Shown in pieces: positions 53,172 to 63,003 of a stretch of 64,000 nt of DNA (positions are counted from its first letter, which is position 1; every line of letters begins with the position of its first letter). The position numbers were made by a program, and so were the translations under genes. The notes under the pieces are model-generated. The model was not told the origin of the DNA. It saw only the letters and a list, made by a program, of their open reading frames with translations, and did not search any database. The stretch comes from CAZOVB01 sp964583095 (GTDB taxonomy: Bacteria; Planctomycetota; Phycisphaerae; SM23-33). The stretch covers positions 1 to 64,000 of the forward strand of contig CAZOVB010000019.1 of the NCBI GenBank assembly GCA_964583095.1, written 5' to 3'.

Positions 53172-56100
53172 ATGCGAAATCTCTCAAAGACCTCCTGCCT
53201 CTTTGCCGCTGTATTGCTGCTTCTGTCTCCTGCCCGGGCGGACGATGCGCCGGAGAGCTTTGACCCTCTGGAAAATGCCTCTGCAGGGAGGCTCGATCAA
53301 CTGCTGAAGCAAACGGATATCGACCGGACGACCCGCGCCCTGGAAGACATCGCACACACCTGGGCAAAGAGCCATCCGCAGACGGGGGAGAATCTGAAGC
53401 AATGGCTGCGGATCTCCAAGGCCGCCCAGGCGCTTGGGCCCGGACTTCGCGAAGGCCAGGAAGATGCCCTGGCCGCTGCGGAGCGACTGCTGCGTTTCCA
53501 GCGAGAAGCTCTGCTGGCCAATCCGGCCATCGACTTCGAGAAGATCCTGGTCGTTCACTCCGCCGAGAAGATCGATTTCCCCCGCAACTGGCGCAGTGCC
53601 TCCAGCATCCGGAAGAACAATCAGAGGGACAGAATTGCTGTTATCGACCTGCGATCCGGACAGGGCCGCACCGTCTACAAGCCCGAGAAGCCGGTAGCTG
53701 TGCGCCACATCGACCTGGACTATTCCGGGCGCAGGATCCTTTTTTCGATGCCCGGGCCGGAGGATATGGACTTGAGCCTTTGGCAGATTGATCGGGATGG
53801 TTCGGGACTCGAATGCCTGACTCCCGAGGAACCCTCCCCGGTCCAGTGCTACGATGGATGCTGGCTCCCCGATGGAAACATCATCTTCTGCACCAATGCC
53901 AACTACCAGGGCGTACCGTGCGTGGGGGGACGCGACCAGGTGAGCAACCTGGCCCGTCTGGATGTCCAGACCGGGCGAATCCGCCTGCTGTGTTACGACC
54001 AGGACCACAATTGGAATCCGACGGTTCGCAATGACGGCAGGGTCATGTACCTTCGGTGGGAATATGCCGATACCCCGCATTACTTTACGCGGCTGATGAT
54101 GTCGATGAACCCCGACGGTACCAACCAGCGGGAATACTACGGATCGAACAGTTACTGGCCAAACGGCATCTTCTTTTCCAGGCCCATCCCGGGCGATCCG
54201 ACTCGCTTCGTGGGAGTGGTGACGGGGCACCACGATATCTCCCGTCAAGGCCAGATGATCGTCTTCGACCCGGCCAAGGGCCGCAAGGAGGCCCAGGGCG
54301 CAATCACCCGCATCGGCTTCGACAAGCCAAAGATCGAGCCGATCATCGCCGATGGCCTGGTAGGAAGAACCTGGCCCCTGTTTGTGCATCCCTACCCGAT
54401 AGGCCGGGAAGACGACAATCGCGGGGCGGGGAAGTACTTCCTGGCAGCGCGCAGGCTGCATCGCGAAAGTGACCGTATGGGTATCTACCTCGTCGACGTG
54501 TTCGACAATCAGGTCCTTCTGGCTGAAAGCAAGGTCGGCTCGCTGTTCGAACCGATTCCTCTCAAGTCTCGTCGTCGGCCCACGGCCATTCCAAGCCGCG
54601 TGGACCTGCAGAAGGACCACGCGACCGTGTACCTGACGGACGTCTACGCCGGCGACGGCCTGAAAGGGGTTCCCCGCGGGACGGTAAAGCAATTGCGTAT
54701 ATTTACGTACAACTACGGTTACTGGCGGGGCCCGGCCGGGCACGATCTGATCGGAATGGAAAGCAGTTGGGAGCCGAAGGTCCTGCTTGGCACCGTGCCG
54801 GTCGAGCCGGATGGTTCGGCGAGTTTTCGTGTGCCGGCGAATCTTCCCATCGCCGTCCAGCCGCTGGATGAAGAGGGAGCCGCAGTGCAGTTGATGCGCA
54901 GTTGGTTTGTCGCTCAGCCCGGGGAGTTCGTCTCCTGCACGGGCTGCCACGAAAACCAGAACCAGGCGGCCTTGAGTCGCACGAACCTGGCCGCCCAGCG
55001 ATCCCCGTCCTCGATCCAGCCCTGGAAGGGCCCGGCCAGGGGCTTTGGATTTGCAAGGGAAGTTCAACCCGTATTGGATCGCTATTGTGCAGGCTGTCAT
55101 GACGGCAGTAAGAAGGGGCGCCCGAACCTCGCAGATGCCTCCAGAGGCCCCAAGGGCTTCAGCAATTCCTACCACGCTCTGCATCGCTATGTGCGTCGCG
55201 GGGGACCCGAGGATGACTATTACGTGCTCGAGCCCATGGAGTATCACGCCGCGACCAGCGAACTGGTGCAACTGCTCAAGAAAGGCCATCACGGCGTGCA
55301 ACTGGACAGGCAGTCCTGGGAGGCCCTGTACACCTGGATCGACTTCAACGCGCCCTACTTCGCCAACTGGCTGGAGGTCTCGGGCCGGGCGGCCCGGAGT
55401 CACGAAATCCGGATGAAACTGCGTCAGCGGTACGTCAGCAATCCCGTAGATCTTGAGTACGTTCCGGAACTGCCCCTGAAGCGGGCCGCCTTCAAACCTC
55501 CCGCGGCGAATATCGCAGCCGCCGTCAGGGCTGTCAAGATCCCCCAATGGCCGCTGAAGCCGAAAGATGTTGCCGACCTTCGTGAGAAACTTCCCGAGCC
55601 AAGGGAGGCATCCCTCGTCCTGGGCAAGGATGCAAAGGGAGGGGAGGTCAAGCTGGAACTGGTTCGCATTCCGGCAGGAAAGTTCGTCATGGGCTCTCTG
55701 GACGGTGCACCCAACGAAAGGCCCGTAGCCGTCGCCTCGATCGATCGACCTTTCTGGATGGCCAGGTACGAGATCACCAATCGCCTCTATGCGATGTTCG
55801 ATGCCCGCCACGACAGTCGATACATCGACATGCGAGGCAAAGACCACAAGGTCCCCGGCTATCGAGCCAACGAGCCGGATCAGCCGGTAATCCGGGTGCG
55901 GTGGCACGAAGCCCAGGCCTTCTGTGACTGGCTGACCGAGAGGACCGGGATGCGATTCTCCCTGCCTACCGAAGCCCAGTGGGAATGGGCTTGCAGGGCC
56001 GGAAGCGATCAGCCCATGTATTACGGCACCGTGCAGGAGGACTTCTCGAAACTCGAAAACCTGGCCGACGCTTCGTTGACCAAAATGGTCCTGAAGTCCA

Positions 56101-56492
56101 TGATGAAGATAAAGCCCGACCCCAAGGCGTTTGAGACCTTCCTGCCCAAGGCGCCCGATATCCACGACGGGCACATGGTCCCCGCTGCGGTAGGAAGCTA
56201 TCGCCCCAATGCCTTCGGCCTGTATGACATGCACGGGAATGTCTGCGAGTGGACGCGGTCCTTGCACCGACCCTATCCCTATAATGGAAGCGACGGTCGG
56301 GAAGACCCGGCGGCTGAGGGCAAACGCGTGGTGCGAGGCGGGTCCTGGAGACACCGCCCGAGTTGGGCTACCTCGTCGATTCGATGGGGCTACGAGCCGT
56401 GGCAAGCCCCGGCCCTGGTGGGCTTCCGCGTGGTATGCCAAGGACCTCTGCAACAGGCATCCTCGGGCCAAGAGGGCGAAACGGTCGACTGA
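53172..56492 (+). CDS. HzsA-like dihaem protein fused to a SUMF1/FGE-sulfatase domain
   Basis: An 1106-residue exported protein (signal SCLFAAVLLLLSPARA). The middle part is a beta-propeller with TolB-like blades (DLDYSGRRILFSMPG, PDGNIIFCTNANYQGVPCVGGRDQ) resembling the hydrazine-synthase alpha-subunit region common in planctomycetes. Two haem motifs follow: CTGCH (Cys589-His593) and CAGCH (Cys639-His643). From about residue 823 a SUMF1-type domain is fused (RIPAGKFVMGSLDG, LPTEAQWEWACRAGS, YDMHGNVCEWTRS, VVRGGSW...GFRVV). The two active-site cysteines of true formylglycine-generating enzymes are not seen after RGGSW, so it is unlikely to activate sulfatases. There is no other hydrazine-metabolism gene here; a different redox role is likely. 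Confidence 0.87.
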   Translation: MRNLSKTSCLFAAVLLLLSPARADDAPESFDPLENASAGRLDQLLKQTDIDRTTRALEDIAHTWAKSHPQTGENLKQWLRISKAAQALGPGLREGQEDALAAAERLLRFQREALLANPAIDFEKILVVHSAEKIDFPRNWRSASSIRKNNQRDRIAVIDLRSGQGRTVYKPEKPVAVRHIDLDYSGRRILFSMPGPEDMDLSLWQIDRDGSGLECLTPEEPSPVQCYDGCWLPDGNIIFCTNANYQGVPCVGGRDQVSNLARLDVQTGRIRLLCYDQDHNWNPTVRNDGRVMYLRWEYADTPHYFTRLMMSMNPDGTNQREYYGSNSYWPNGIFFSRPIPGDPTRFVGVVTGHHDISRQGQMIVFDPAKGRKEAQGAITRIGFDKPKIEPIIADGLVGRTWPLFVHPYPIGREDDNRGAGKYFLAARRLHRESDRMGIYLVDVFDNQVLLAESKVGSLFEPIPLKSRRRPTAIPSRVDLQKDHATVYLTDVYAGDGLKGVPRGTVKQLRIFTYNYGYWRGPAGHDLIGMESSWEPKVLLGTVPVEPDGSASFRVPANLPIAVQPLDEEGAAVQLMRSWFVAQPGEFVSCTGCHENQNQAALSRTNLAAQRSPSSIQPWKGPARGFGFAREVQPVLDRYCAGCHDGSKKGRPNLADASRGPKGFSNSYHALHRYVRRGGPEDDYYVLEPMEYHAATSELVQLLKKGHHGVQLDRQSWEALYTWIDFNAPYFANWLEVSGRAARSHEIRMKLRQRYVSNPVDLEYVPELPLKRAAFKPPAANIAAAVRAVKIPQWPLKPKDVADLREKLPEPREASLVLGKDAKGGEVKLELVRIPAGKFVMGSLDGAPNERPVAVASIDRPFWMARYEITNRLYAMFDARHDSRYIDMRGKDHKVPGYRANEPDQPVIRVRWHEAQAFCDWLTERTGMRFSLPTEAQWEWACRAGSDQPMYYGTVQEDFSKLENLADASLTKMVLKSMMKIKPDPKAFETFLPKAPDIHDGHMVPAAVGSYRPNAFGLYDMHGNVCEWTRSLHRPYPYNGSDGREDPAAEGKRVVRGGSWRHRPSWATSSIRWGYEPWQAPALVGFRVVCQGPLQQASSGQEGETVD

Positions 56493-56596
56493 GTCGGGTG
56501 TTTCTCCTTCGAGCATAGCCGGGCCCGTCTGACGATGAGATCGAGTTGATCGATCTGCCGGCGGGTTCAACACAGCCTGAAAGGAAAACACAGAAC

Positions 56597-57532
56597 ATGC
56601 AGAATGTCGCCCTGGCTGAGGATCTCAAGCCTTCCTGTTTCTGCCTGGGGACGGCGGATTTCGGCGCCAAGGTCGGCCCGGAGCAGGCCGCAGCGCTGAT
56701 CGAACGTTTTCGTGATGCAGGGGGCAACTTCCTGGATACCGCCCATTGCTACGCCTTCTGGGGCGAGGAGGGCGATGGCAGCAGCGAAAGATCCCTGGCT
56801 GGCTACTTCCGGCGCAACGGCGGCCGGGAGGAGATGATCGTCGCCACAAAGGGAGGGCACCCTGGCGTCCACACCTACCGCCGACCCGAGGGGCCTCATC
56901 TGGCCCCGGAGCGAATCCAGGCCGACTTGTCGGACAGCCTGTTGCGGCTCGAGCAGGAGCGCATCGATCTGTACTGGCTCCACCGGGATGAACCCGAACG
57001 AGGCGTGGAGGAGATCATCGACTACCTCAACGAGTTCGTCGCGCAAGGTCGAATCGCCCATTTCGGGGCCAGCAACTGGAGCGTGGAGCGAATCGAAGCC
57101 GCCAACCGCTACGCAGACAAGGCCGGAAAGCAGGGATTTGTCGCCTCCCAGCCGCACTGGAACCTGGCCTGGGTCGAGCCGAAGGCCAAGCACGCTTCTC
57201 ATTTTCTCCGCGAAGACGGCATCGCCTGGCACGAGCAGACCGGCTTGCCCGTGGTCTGTTACTCAGCCGCAGCCCAGGGGTTCTTCTCCACGGGCGAGCC
57301 GGGCAAACGCTATGACAACCCCCTCAGCCGTCAGCGCCTGACCAGGGCCCGGCAGCTCGCCCAGCAGCTCGGCGCATCGCCCGGGCAGATCGCGCTGGCC
57401 TGGCTCAGGAGTCAGGAATTCCCCGTAATCCCCATCCTGGGCTCGACCAACCCGGAGCATCTCAAGAAGAACCTCCAGGCCGAAGAGCTGACTCTCACCT
57501 CCCAGCAGCGCCAGTGGCTCAGTGAAGGGTAG
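56597..57532 (+). CDS. Aldo/keto reductase
   Basis: A 311-residue NAD(P)H-dependent oxidoreductase with the AKR tetrad: GNFLDTAHCYAFWG (Asp and Tyr), VATKGG (Lys) and LYWLHRDEP (His). Other fixed points are HFGASNWSVERIEAA and the C-terminal IPILGSTNPEHLKKNL. ATG 56597 is supported by AAGGAA about 11 bases upstream; an earlier TTG is unlikely. It ends 3 bases before an alpha/beta hydrolase gene, probably co-transcribed. Substrate unknown; sugar derivatives are plausible by context. Confidence 0.9.
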   Translation: MQNVALAEDLKPSCFCLGTADFGAKVGPEQAAALIERFRDAGGNFLDTAHCYAFWGEEGDGSSERSLAGYFRRNGGREEMIVATKGGHPGVHTYRRPEGPHLAPERIQADLSDSLLRLEQERIDLYWLHRDEPERGVEEIIDYLNEFVAQGRIAHFGASNWSVERIEAANRYADKAGKQGFVASQPHWNLAWVEPKAKHASHFLREDGIAWHEQTGLPVVCYSAAAQGFFSTGEPGKRYDNPLSRQRLTRARQLAQQLGASPGQIALAWLRSQEFPVIPILGSTNPEHLKKNLQAEELTLTSQQRQWLSEG

Positions 57533-57535
57533 ACC

Positions 57536-58351
57536 ATGTTGCCCTGGTGGGGATCGATCCTCGGCGCCGTTGCGCTGCTCTACAGCCTGCCGCGCATTGC
57601 GGGCCTCCTGCGACGCGGCGCTTCGGAGCAGGGCGATCCGGAGGGGGGAATCGTCGTTTTCGCCGAATCGCTTCGATGGGCCGGAATCTTCTGGGGCAGG
57701 AAGTCCGCCAATCACGCTCTAAGGCAGGCTGGCTTCAAGGGACGGTTCCTCTTCTGGAAATGGGACCCGACCTGGCGGGCGGTCCTGATTCTTCCAACCA
57801 TTGCCTCGCCACGATTTCTTGAATTCCAGTCGCTGCGTCTTGCGCGAAAGCTTCTGCAACTCCGCCGCGATCATCCACAAGCCAAGCTGCACCTGATGGG
57901 CTATTCCTGCGGTGGGTTCCTGGCCGTCCGCGCCCTGGAACTCCTGGCCGGCCGTGTGCAGGTGGAAAGCTGCGTGCTGCTGGCGGCGGCGTTCTCACCA
58001 TGGCGGGATCTGCGCCCCGCGGCGAAATCCTGCCGAGGCAGAATCGTCATGAATCACTCCTGCCTGGACGTTGTTGTCGGTGTGGGCACGGTGCTTACCG
58101 GCACGGCCGACCGGATTCACTGCCCCTCGGTTGGGGCCATCGGTTACAAGGGGCCCCGGTGCGACCGCCTGAGAGACCTGGCCTGGAAGCCGGCGTGGAT
58201 CCGCCATGGGCACTGGGGCGGGCACTTCTCCGCGCCCGCCCGGGACCATCTCCGCCAGGACATCCTTCCGCTGACCTGCCTTGCAGCCAAGGCGGATTCA
58301 GCTTCGTCGACAGCCGGAATCTGTCCCTGTCACTTCGACCAGCCGAGCTGA
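57536..58351 (+). CDS. Membrane-anchored alpha/beta-hydrolase-like protein
   Basis: 271 residues with an N-terminal hydrophobic anchor (WWGSILGAVALLYSLPRIAGLL) and a lipase-like elbow LHLMGYSCGGFLA with Ser124. A histidine-rich end of the domain (IRHGHWGGHF) can supply the catalytic His; the acid is not certain. No strong oxyanion HG motif is seen, so similarity is to weakly characterised esterases. The last codons overlap the convergent epimerase gene by 22 bases. Cysteines near the C-terminus (CPCHF) are unusual but unexplained. Confidence 0.65.
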   Translation: MLPWWGSILGAVALLYSLPRIAGLLRRGASEQGDPEGGIVVFAESLRWAGIFWGRKSANHALRQAGFKGRFLFWKWDPTWRAVLILPTIASPRFLEFQSLRLARKLLQLRRDHPQAKLHLMGYSCGGFLAVRALELLAGRVQVESCVLLAAAFSPWRDLRPAAKSCRGRIVMNHSCLDVVVGVGTVLTGTADRIHCPSVGAIGYKGPRCDRLRDLAWKPAWIRHGHWGGHFSAPARDHLRQDILPLTCLAAKADSASSTAGICPCHFDQPS

Positions 58352-59187
58352 GACAGCCAGCCCTGGAAGGTCCACCCTGGATTGTAACCCAGTTTCTTCC
58401 TGGCCTTGTCGATCCGGTAGGTGCGGGTGATGGGCTTGGGTTCCACGTCGGCCTTTCTCAGGACGTCGGCCGCACCGGGCCAGTGTCGCTCGACGACGTC
58501 CATCGGGGCATCGAGCAACTGCTGGTTTTCCTCGGGCGTAAACGGGACGCCCGAGTTGACATTGAAGGCTTCACAGTTGCCTTCCGGCTCGTAGTCCATC
58601 GCGAGGCGCGTGGCCTGGGCCACGTCGTCGCAGTGCAGCCGATTCAGCAGGAAGGACCATGTGACTTCCGGCTTGGCGTTGAAATGCCCGGGACGCAGAA
58701 TGACGATCTTCAGATCGTGATTGTGGGCATAGAACCTGCACTGGGCTTCGCAGAGCTGCTTGGTGAGCCCGTAGTACTGGACAGCCGTCTGCGGGGGAGT
58801 TGTTTCGTCGATCACCCCGCCGGCATCGCCGTACCATGCGACTGAACTGATGTAGATGAGCTTCTTGACGCCGGCCTCGAGACAGGCGCGAAGCACGTTG
58901 CGCATCCCGTTGACATTGACATCGAAGTACACGTCGTACGCGTCGGTTCTCTTTGCATCGAAGGGCAGTTGCGCATGCAGATTGGCGGTGTGAATCACCG
59001 TGTTCATCCACTGGGTGTTGCTGCGAAGCGTGTTGAAATCGCTTATCGACGCGTGGACACAGTCGGTCGGGTAGGGCATCGCCCGTTGATCCAGAGCGCG
59101 AACGGAAAAACCTTCTTCCAGAAGGTCGGGGACGAGTTTGCGGCACAGCGTGCCCGCCGCGCCGGTTACAAGAACTGTCTTTGCCAT
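58330..59187 (-). CDS. NAD-dependent epimerase/dehydratase (extended SDR)
   Basis: A 285-residue extended SDR: VLVTGAAGTLCRKLV binds NAD, and the active site is KLIYISSVAWYGDAG with YYGLTKQ (Tyr, Lys). ILRPGHF and a C-terminal KLGYNPGWTFQGWL follow, as in uronate dehydrogenase and sugar-nucleotide epimerases. It lies 27 bases after the AraC-type regulator on the same strand. It likely acts on a sugar or sugar acid. Confidence 0.88.
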   Translation of the reverse strand: MAKTVLVTGAAGTLCRKLVPDLLEEGFSVRALDQRAMPYPTDCVHASISDFNTLRSNTQWMNTVIHTANLHAQLPFDAKRTDAYDVYFDVNVNGMRNVLRACLEAGVKKLIYISSVAWYGDAGGVIDETTPPQTAVQYYGLTKQLCEAQCRFYAHNHDLKIVILRPGHFNAKPEVTWSFLLNRLHCDDVAQATRLAMDYEPEGNCEAFNVNSGVPFTPEENQQLLDAPMDVVERHWPGAADVLRKADVEPKPITRTYRIDKARKKLGYNPGWTFQGWLSQLGWSK

Positions 59188-59214
59188 GGGGTATCTCCGG
59201 GTTGGGATGAGGGT

Positions 59215-60093
59215 TCAAGACTCGTCGGCCTGATGCCGGCCGGCCTGTTTTCGGAACTCGTTGGGACGGATGTTGTACATGTTCTTGAAGACATTTGAAA
59301 AGTAAAACTCATTGCAGAATCCGCAGGCGCGTGCGATCTGGAACAGGGTCGCCGTCGAGCCGAGAAGCATCTGCTGGGCCTGGTCGAGGCGGATCGACTC
59401 CAGATACCGCATCGGGGACTGTCCGGTGACCTGGCGGAACAGGTGGGCGAACCGGCTGGCCGAGAGGTGAACCGTCGAAGCCAGGTCCTGCACCGTGAGC
59501 TTCTTGCCGAAGTCCTGCTTCATGATGCCCACCGCCTTGAGAACCCGTGGATCTTCGGCAGGGGGGTGTGAGCGGGGATTGGCCTCTTCCATCCAGAGCA
59601 AGGCCTTGTGGATCAGGTTCATGCACAGATCGATCCTCCTGACAGGACTGCGCCGAAAGTAGCAATTCAGAAGCTCCTCAATGGCCAGCGTGACACGTTC
59701 CCATATGTCCGCATCCTGGATTCGAAGACGCCGGGCCCCGCCGGGCCTCTCGGGCCAGTTCAGCAGGGAACCAAAGACCCCGACCGACTTGAGAGCGATC
59801 CAGCGATGCTCCCACTGCCAATCTTCAAGCTGGACAATGTGCATCGGCACGCCGGGGGCATACAGGAGCGCATCCTGTGGCTGCACCTCGAACTGATCGG
59901 GGCCCGGATCCACCAGGGCCTTGCCCGTGAGGCTCAGCTGTAGAATCCAGCCGGAGTGGATGCGGTTGAGCCCCTGGGGGTGGTCGCGCGTCAGCAGGCT
60001 CCTGCCGATGACGATCGGGGCGGCAAAACCGTGAAATTCCAGAGGCTGACCTGCCACGACAGCAGGATACCGTATGGGTACGGAAGCATGCAA
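59215..60093 (-). CDS. AraC-family transcriptional regulator
   Basis: A 292-residue regulator with an N-terminal cupin-like sugar-sensing domain (SGWILQLSLTGKALVDPG..., DALLYAPGVPMHIVQ) and a C-terminal double helix-turn-helix (LTVQDLASTVHLSASRFAHLFRQVTGQSPMRYLESIRL ending FSNVFKNMYNIRPNEFRK, abbreviated here by its parts). It heads a leftward pair with the epimerase gene and is divergent from the broken glycosidase-like gene, 62 bases away; both directions may be its targets. Confidence 0.9.
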   Translation of the reverse strand: MHASVPIRYPAVVAGQPLEFHGFAAPIVIGRSLLTRDHPQGLNRIHSGWILQLSLTGKALVDPGPDQFEVQPQDALLYAPGVPMHIVQLEDWQWEHRWIALKSVGVFGSLLNWPERPGGARRLRIQDADIWERVTLAIEELLNCYFRRSPVRRIDLCMNLIHKALLWMEEANPRSHPPAEDPRVLKAVGIMKQDFGKKLTVQDLASTVHLSASRFAHLFRQVTGQSPMRYLESIRLDQAQQMLLGSTATLFQIARACGFCNEFYFSNVFKNMYNIRPNEFRKQAGRHQADES

Positions 60094-60155
60094 TATTTCC
60101 CTTCTTCCCCGGTCCCGATACGATTGGAGCCATTGCCAACTACACAGGACACGAC

Positions 60156-60902
60156 ATGAAGAAACCGCCGGAAGGGATGAAGTTTTCGCTGCGAGTCGGG
60201 TTCGGCCTCTGGCACGATCCCACCAGACGTTCGCAGTTGATCCACATGCTGGGGCGCTATCCGAACCTGATCTCCGATGTCTGGCTCTTCACCGCCTACG
60301 AACACGGCGTTCTGCACCTGGATGAGCTCGCCCGCAGGTGCCGCGTGCTTGCCGAGGCGATCAAGGACTTCCGCAAGGTCGTGGCTCGGGCCGGAATCAA
60401 CCACCTGGGAACCGCCGGACACGGAAGCGAAAGAGTCTGCCATCCCCTGGATGAGCCCTGGCAGGAGCTGGTGGGAATCAACGGCAAGACGGGAGGCTAC
60501 TGCTTCAGTGATCCCAGGTTTCTGAACCACATCAAGGACGCCTACCAACTGCTGGCTTCTGCCGGGCCGGACTTCATCTGGATCGACGACGACGTCCGGA
60601 TGGAAGCACGGGCCGGGGCAGGGCTTTGCTGTTTCTGCTCCAACTGCCTGGAAGAGTTCTCCAGGCAAAGCGGAAAACAATGGACACGCGACGGCCTGCT
60701 CGAAGCCTTCAACAGCAGCGACACCCACCAGGCTGTGACGCTGAGGCGAGAGTGGATCCAGCACAATCGCAGGCACCTTGCCGGCATGCTGGGGACCATC
60801 CGCCGGGCCGTGGATGAAGTCAAGCCTCACCTGCCCCTGGGGCTGATGATCTTGAACCGGGAGGAGACTGGGCCCGGGCCCCGCAGATGGGCTCGGACAT
60901 GA
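60156..60902 (+). pseudogene. Glycosidase-like TIM-barrel protein, N-terminal part of a broken gene
   Basis: 248 residues forming the first half of a (beta/alpha)8 barrel of the beta-galactosidase-like kind: FSLRVGFGLWHDPTRRSQL, DFIWIDDDVRMEARAG, CFCSNCLEEFSRQSGK, RREWIQHNRRHLAGML and PHLPLGLMILNR. Sequence sense is lost after about 60860, where the frame turns to a short Arg/Pro/Gly tail and a stop at 60900-60902. The matching second half continues at once in another frame. Together they total about 510 residues, shorter than the about 650 I expect for relatives, so an internal deletion with frameshift is likely. Confidence 0.6.
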
Positions 60903-61696
60903 ACTACTTCCAGCAGATGTTCACTTGCGGGTTGTCCCAGGCGTACCAGAGCGAGAATGCCTCGGTGGTCCTCCTGTCACAGGAGGGCGCGCGCGAACTG
61001 GAGGACGATCAGCTCCAGCAAGCTCTCTCGGCGGGCGCGTTCACCGATGCCGACGCCCTGGCCACCCTGATCCGCAGGGGCTTTGGAGACCTGCTGGGCT
61101 TTGCTCCGGGCGAGTACCTGGCCGAAGACGGAACCGAGCGGTTCTGCGAAGATCCGATCAACGGCCCCTTCGCCGGATGGAATCGGAACTGTCGAAAGTG
61201 GTTCTGCGGGGGAGGCATGCAGTTGCTGATTCCCCAGGCCGGGGCCCGGGAGATTTCCCGATTCATCGACTACTGCCAGGAAGACCGCGGAACGGTCAGC
61301 GGCGTCTTCGAGAATCGTCTTGGCGGGAGGGTCTATATCTCCGGATACTACCCGTGGATTCGCCTGCTGAGCAAAGCCAAGTTCACCCAGATCCGCAGGA
61401 TCATGCAGTGGCTCAGTCACGACCGCCTGGATGGCTGGGTGGAGAGCTTCCACCGAACCGCTCTCTGGACCTACGCCGGCCCGGAGAAATGCGACCTGGC
61501 GGTGGTGATGAACACCTCGCTGGACGAGATTTCCGACGTGCAGGTTCTGCTTCGAAGGCCCTGCAGGCATATGCAACTGATCACCGACGCGGGGGAGCGA
61601 CAACCGCTCGCTCCGGCCGGGGGGCAGGGGGGCTATACAAGATACATCCTCCCCCGCCTGGGCGTGTGGCGAAGCGCGATCCTTCAGGATGCATGA
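60887..61696 (+). pseudogene. Glycosidase-like protein, C-terminal part of the same broken gene
   Basis: 269 residues in a frame shifted relative to the preceding segment, overlapping it by 16 bases. It begins MGSDMNYFQQMFTCGLSQ and holds VVLLSQEGARELEDDQLQQAL, GFGDLLGFAPGEYLAEDG and VYISGYYPWIRLLSKAK, a layout like the C-terminal domains of cytoplasmic beta-galactosidase-type proteins. No ribosome site precedes ATG 60887. Either it is the separated second half of one gene or a sequencing error created the break; separate translation seems unlikely. Confidence 0.6.
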
Positions 61697-61735
61697 GGCG
61701 ACGTCCCCCAGGCGCAACAGGAGAACAGCAGGCAA

Positions 61736-62935
61736 ATGACTTCCATGCCCCGCATCTACCTTGCAATCGACAACTGCTTCGCTTCCAAGCGGTGGGTTCA
61801 ACCTCCCCACTGGGCGGAGAGAATTCGCCGGATGGGCGTACACTTCGTCGAAGCCAGCGCCGACAACGAATGCGACCCGCTCTATTCAACCCCCGAGGTT
61901 CTCGAAGACTGGCTGGCCCAGGTCAAGAAGCTGCCCGAGACGCACGGGCTCAAGGTCGCGAATTTCTACTCCGGCCACGGGACCTACGCGACCCTGGGAC
62001 TGGCCCATCCCGATGCGAGAGTCCGACGGCACATCATGGAGGACTGGATTCGTCCGATGGTGGACCTGGCCGGCAGGGCGGGGGCGGGCCTGGGCTTCTT
62101 CACCCATGCCTTCAGCCAGGAGGTCCTGGACGATGCCGAGAAGTACGAGTCAGCGCGGAAGCAGCTCGTCGAATCCCTCTCGGAGGTCTGCGCCTATGCC
62201 GACCGGCAGGGACTGCCCTCGGTCGGCGTTGAGCAGATGTACACGCCGCACCAGATCCCCTGGCGGTTCGAAGGGGCCAGGCAACTGCTCTCGGACGTAC
62301 GTGCTCTGTCGGGACAGAGCCTCTACCTGACGCTCGACAGCGGACATGCTTCGGGCCAGAGGCGCTTCCTCATGCCCTCCAGAGAGCAGATCGAGTGCTT
62401 TGTCCGCGATACGGACGCCAAATCCGAAGAATTCCTCTACGTCGGGTCTTCTTCCGCGCAGAAGTTGCTCGATGAGATGGTCCGGGCCGGGGACCTTGGC
62501 CCGATGGAGCAGCTTCTCGACGAGATCCACAACGCCCCGCAGTTCTTCTGCAGCGATCCGATGGAGGGTGATTTCTATGCCTGGCTGGAGCGGTTCGGCT
62601 GCTACAGCCCGATCGTGCATCTTCAGCAGACCGACGGGACGAGCAGCTCACACTGGCCCTTTACGCCCTCGTGCAATGAGCGCGGGATCATCGAGCCCCA
62701 GCGCGTTCTTGACGCGATAGCCGAGTCGTACCGGCGACCCGTCTATGCGGCGATGCCGCCCCGGTGTGAGGAGATCTACCTGACCCTGGAGATCTTCGCC
62801 TCGACGGCCTCCTACCCGCATCAGTTGCTGACACAGTTGGAGCAGTCCGTTGAATACTGGCGCCGAAGCATTCCCGAAGACGGCCTGCCCCTGGCTGCCC
62901 TCTGCCAAAGCCATTCCAGGGATTTGACGCAATAG
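61736..62935 (+). CDS. Sugar phosphate isomerase/epimerase-like TIM barrel
   Basis: A 399-residue xylose-isomerase-like TIM barrel: GVHFVEASADNECDP, HGLKVANFYSGHG, VGVEQMYTPHQIPW, LYLTLDSGHASGQ with probable metal ligands Asp and His, and VHLQQTDGTSSSHWPF. It is longer than most members of the AP-endonuclease-2 family and resembles enzymes for C3/C4 epimerisation of small sugars such as erythrulose phosphate. GGAGA is about 12 bases upstream. It follows the broken glycosidase gene and precedes a sulfatase on the same strand, probably in one catabolic operon. Confidence 0.8.
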   Translation: MTSMPRIYLAIDNCFASKRWVQPPHWAERIRRMGVHFVEASADNECDPLYSTPEVLEDWLAQVKKLPETHGLKVANFYSGHGTYATLGLAHPDARVRRHIMEDWIRPMVDLAGRAGAGLGFFTHAFSQEVLDDAEKYESARKQLVESLSEVCAYADRQGLPSVGVEQMYTPHQIPWRFEGARQLLSDVRALSGQSLYLTLDSGHASGQRRFLMPSREQIECFVRDTDAKSEEFLYVGSSSAQKLLDEMVRAGDLGPMEQLLDEIHNAPQFFCSDPMEGDFYAWLERFGCYSPIVHLQQTDGTSSSHWPFTPSCNERGIIEPQRVLDAIAESYRRPVYAAMPPRCEEIYLTLEIFASTASYPHQLLTQLEQSVEYWRRSIPEDGLPLAALCQSHSRDLTQ

Positions 62936-63003
62936 GCCGGACAGACAACTGGACAGACCCGGAAGGATCGGGCATAGTGCCCCCTGCCGGCTACGGAGAT
63001 GCC

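Noticed and set aside
53172..56492. Gene considered as hydrazine synthase subunit or sulfatase maturase
   Set aside because: No other anammox gene is in the window and the SUMF1 part lacks the active cysteines; similarity is at domain level only.
53184..56591. Open frame of over 1100 codons opposite the dihaem/SUMF1 gene
   Set aside because: Antisense to a protein with haem and SUMF1 motifs; no family features. It is open because of third-position GC bias.
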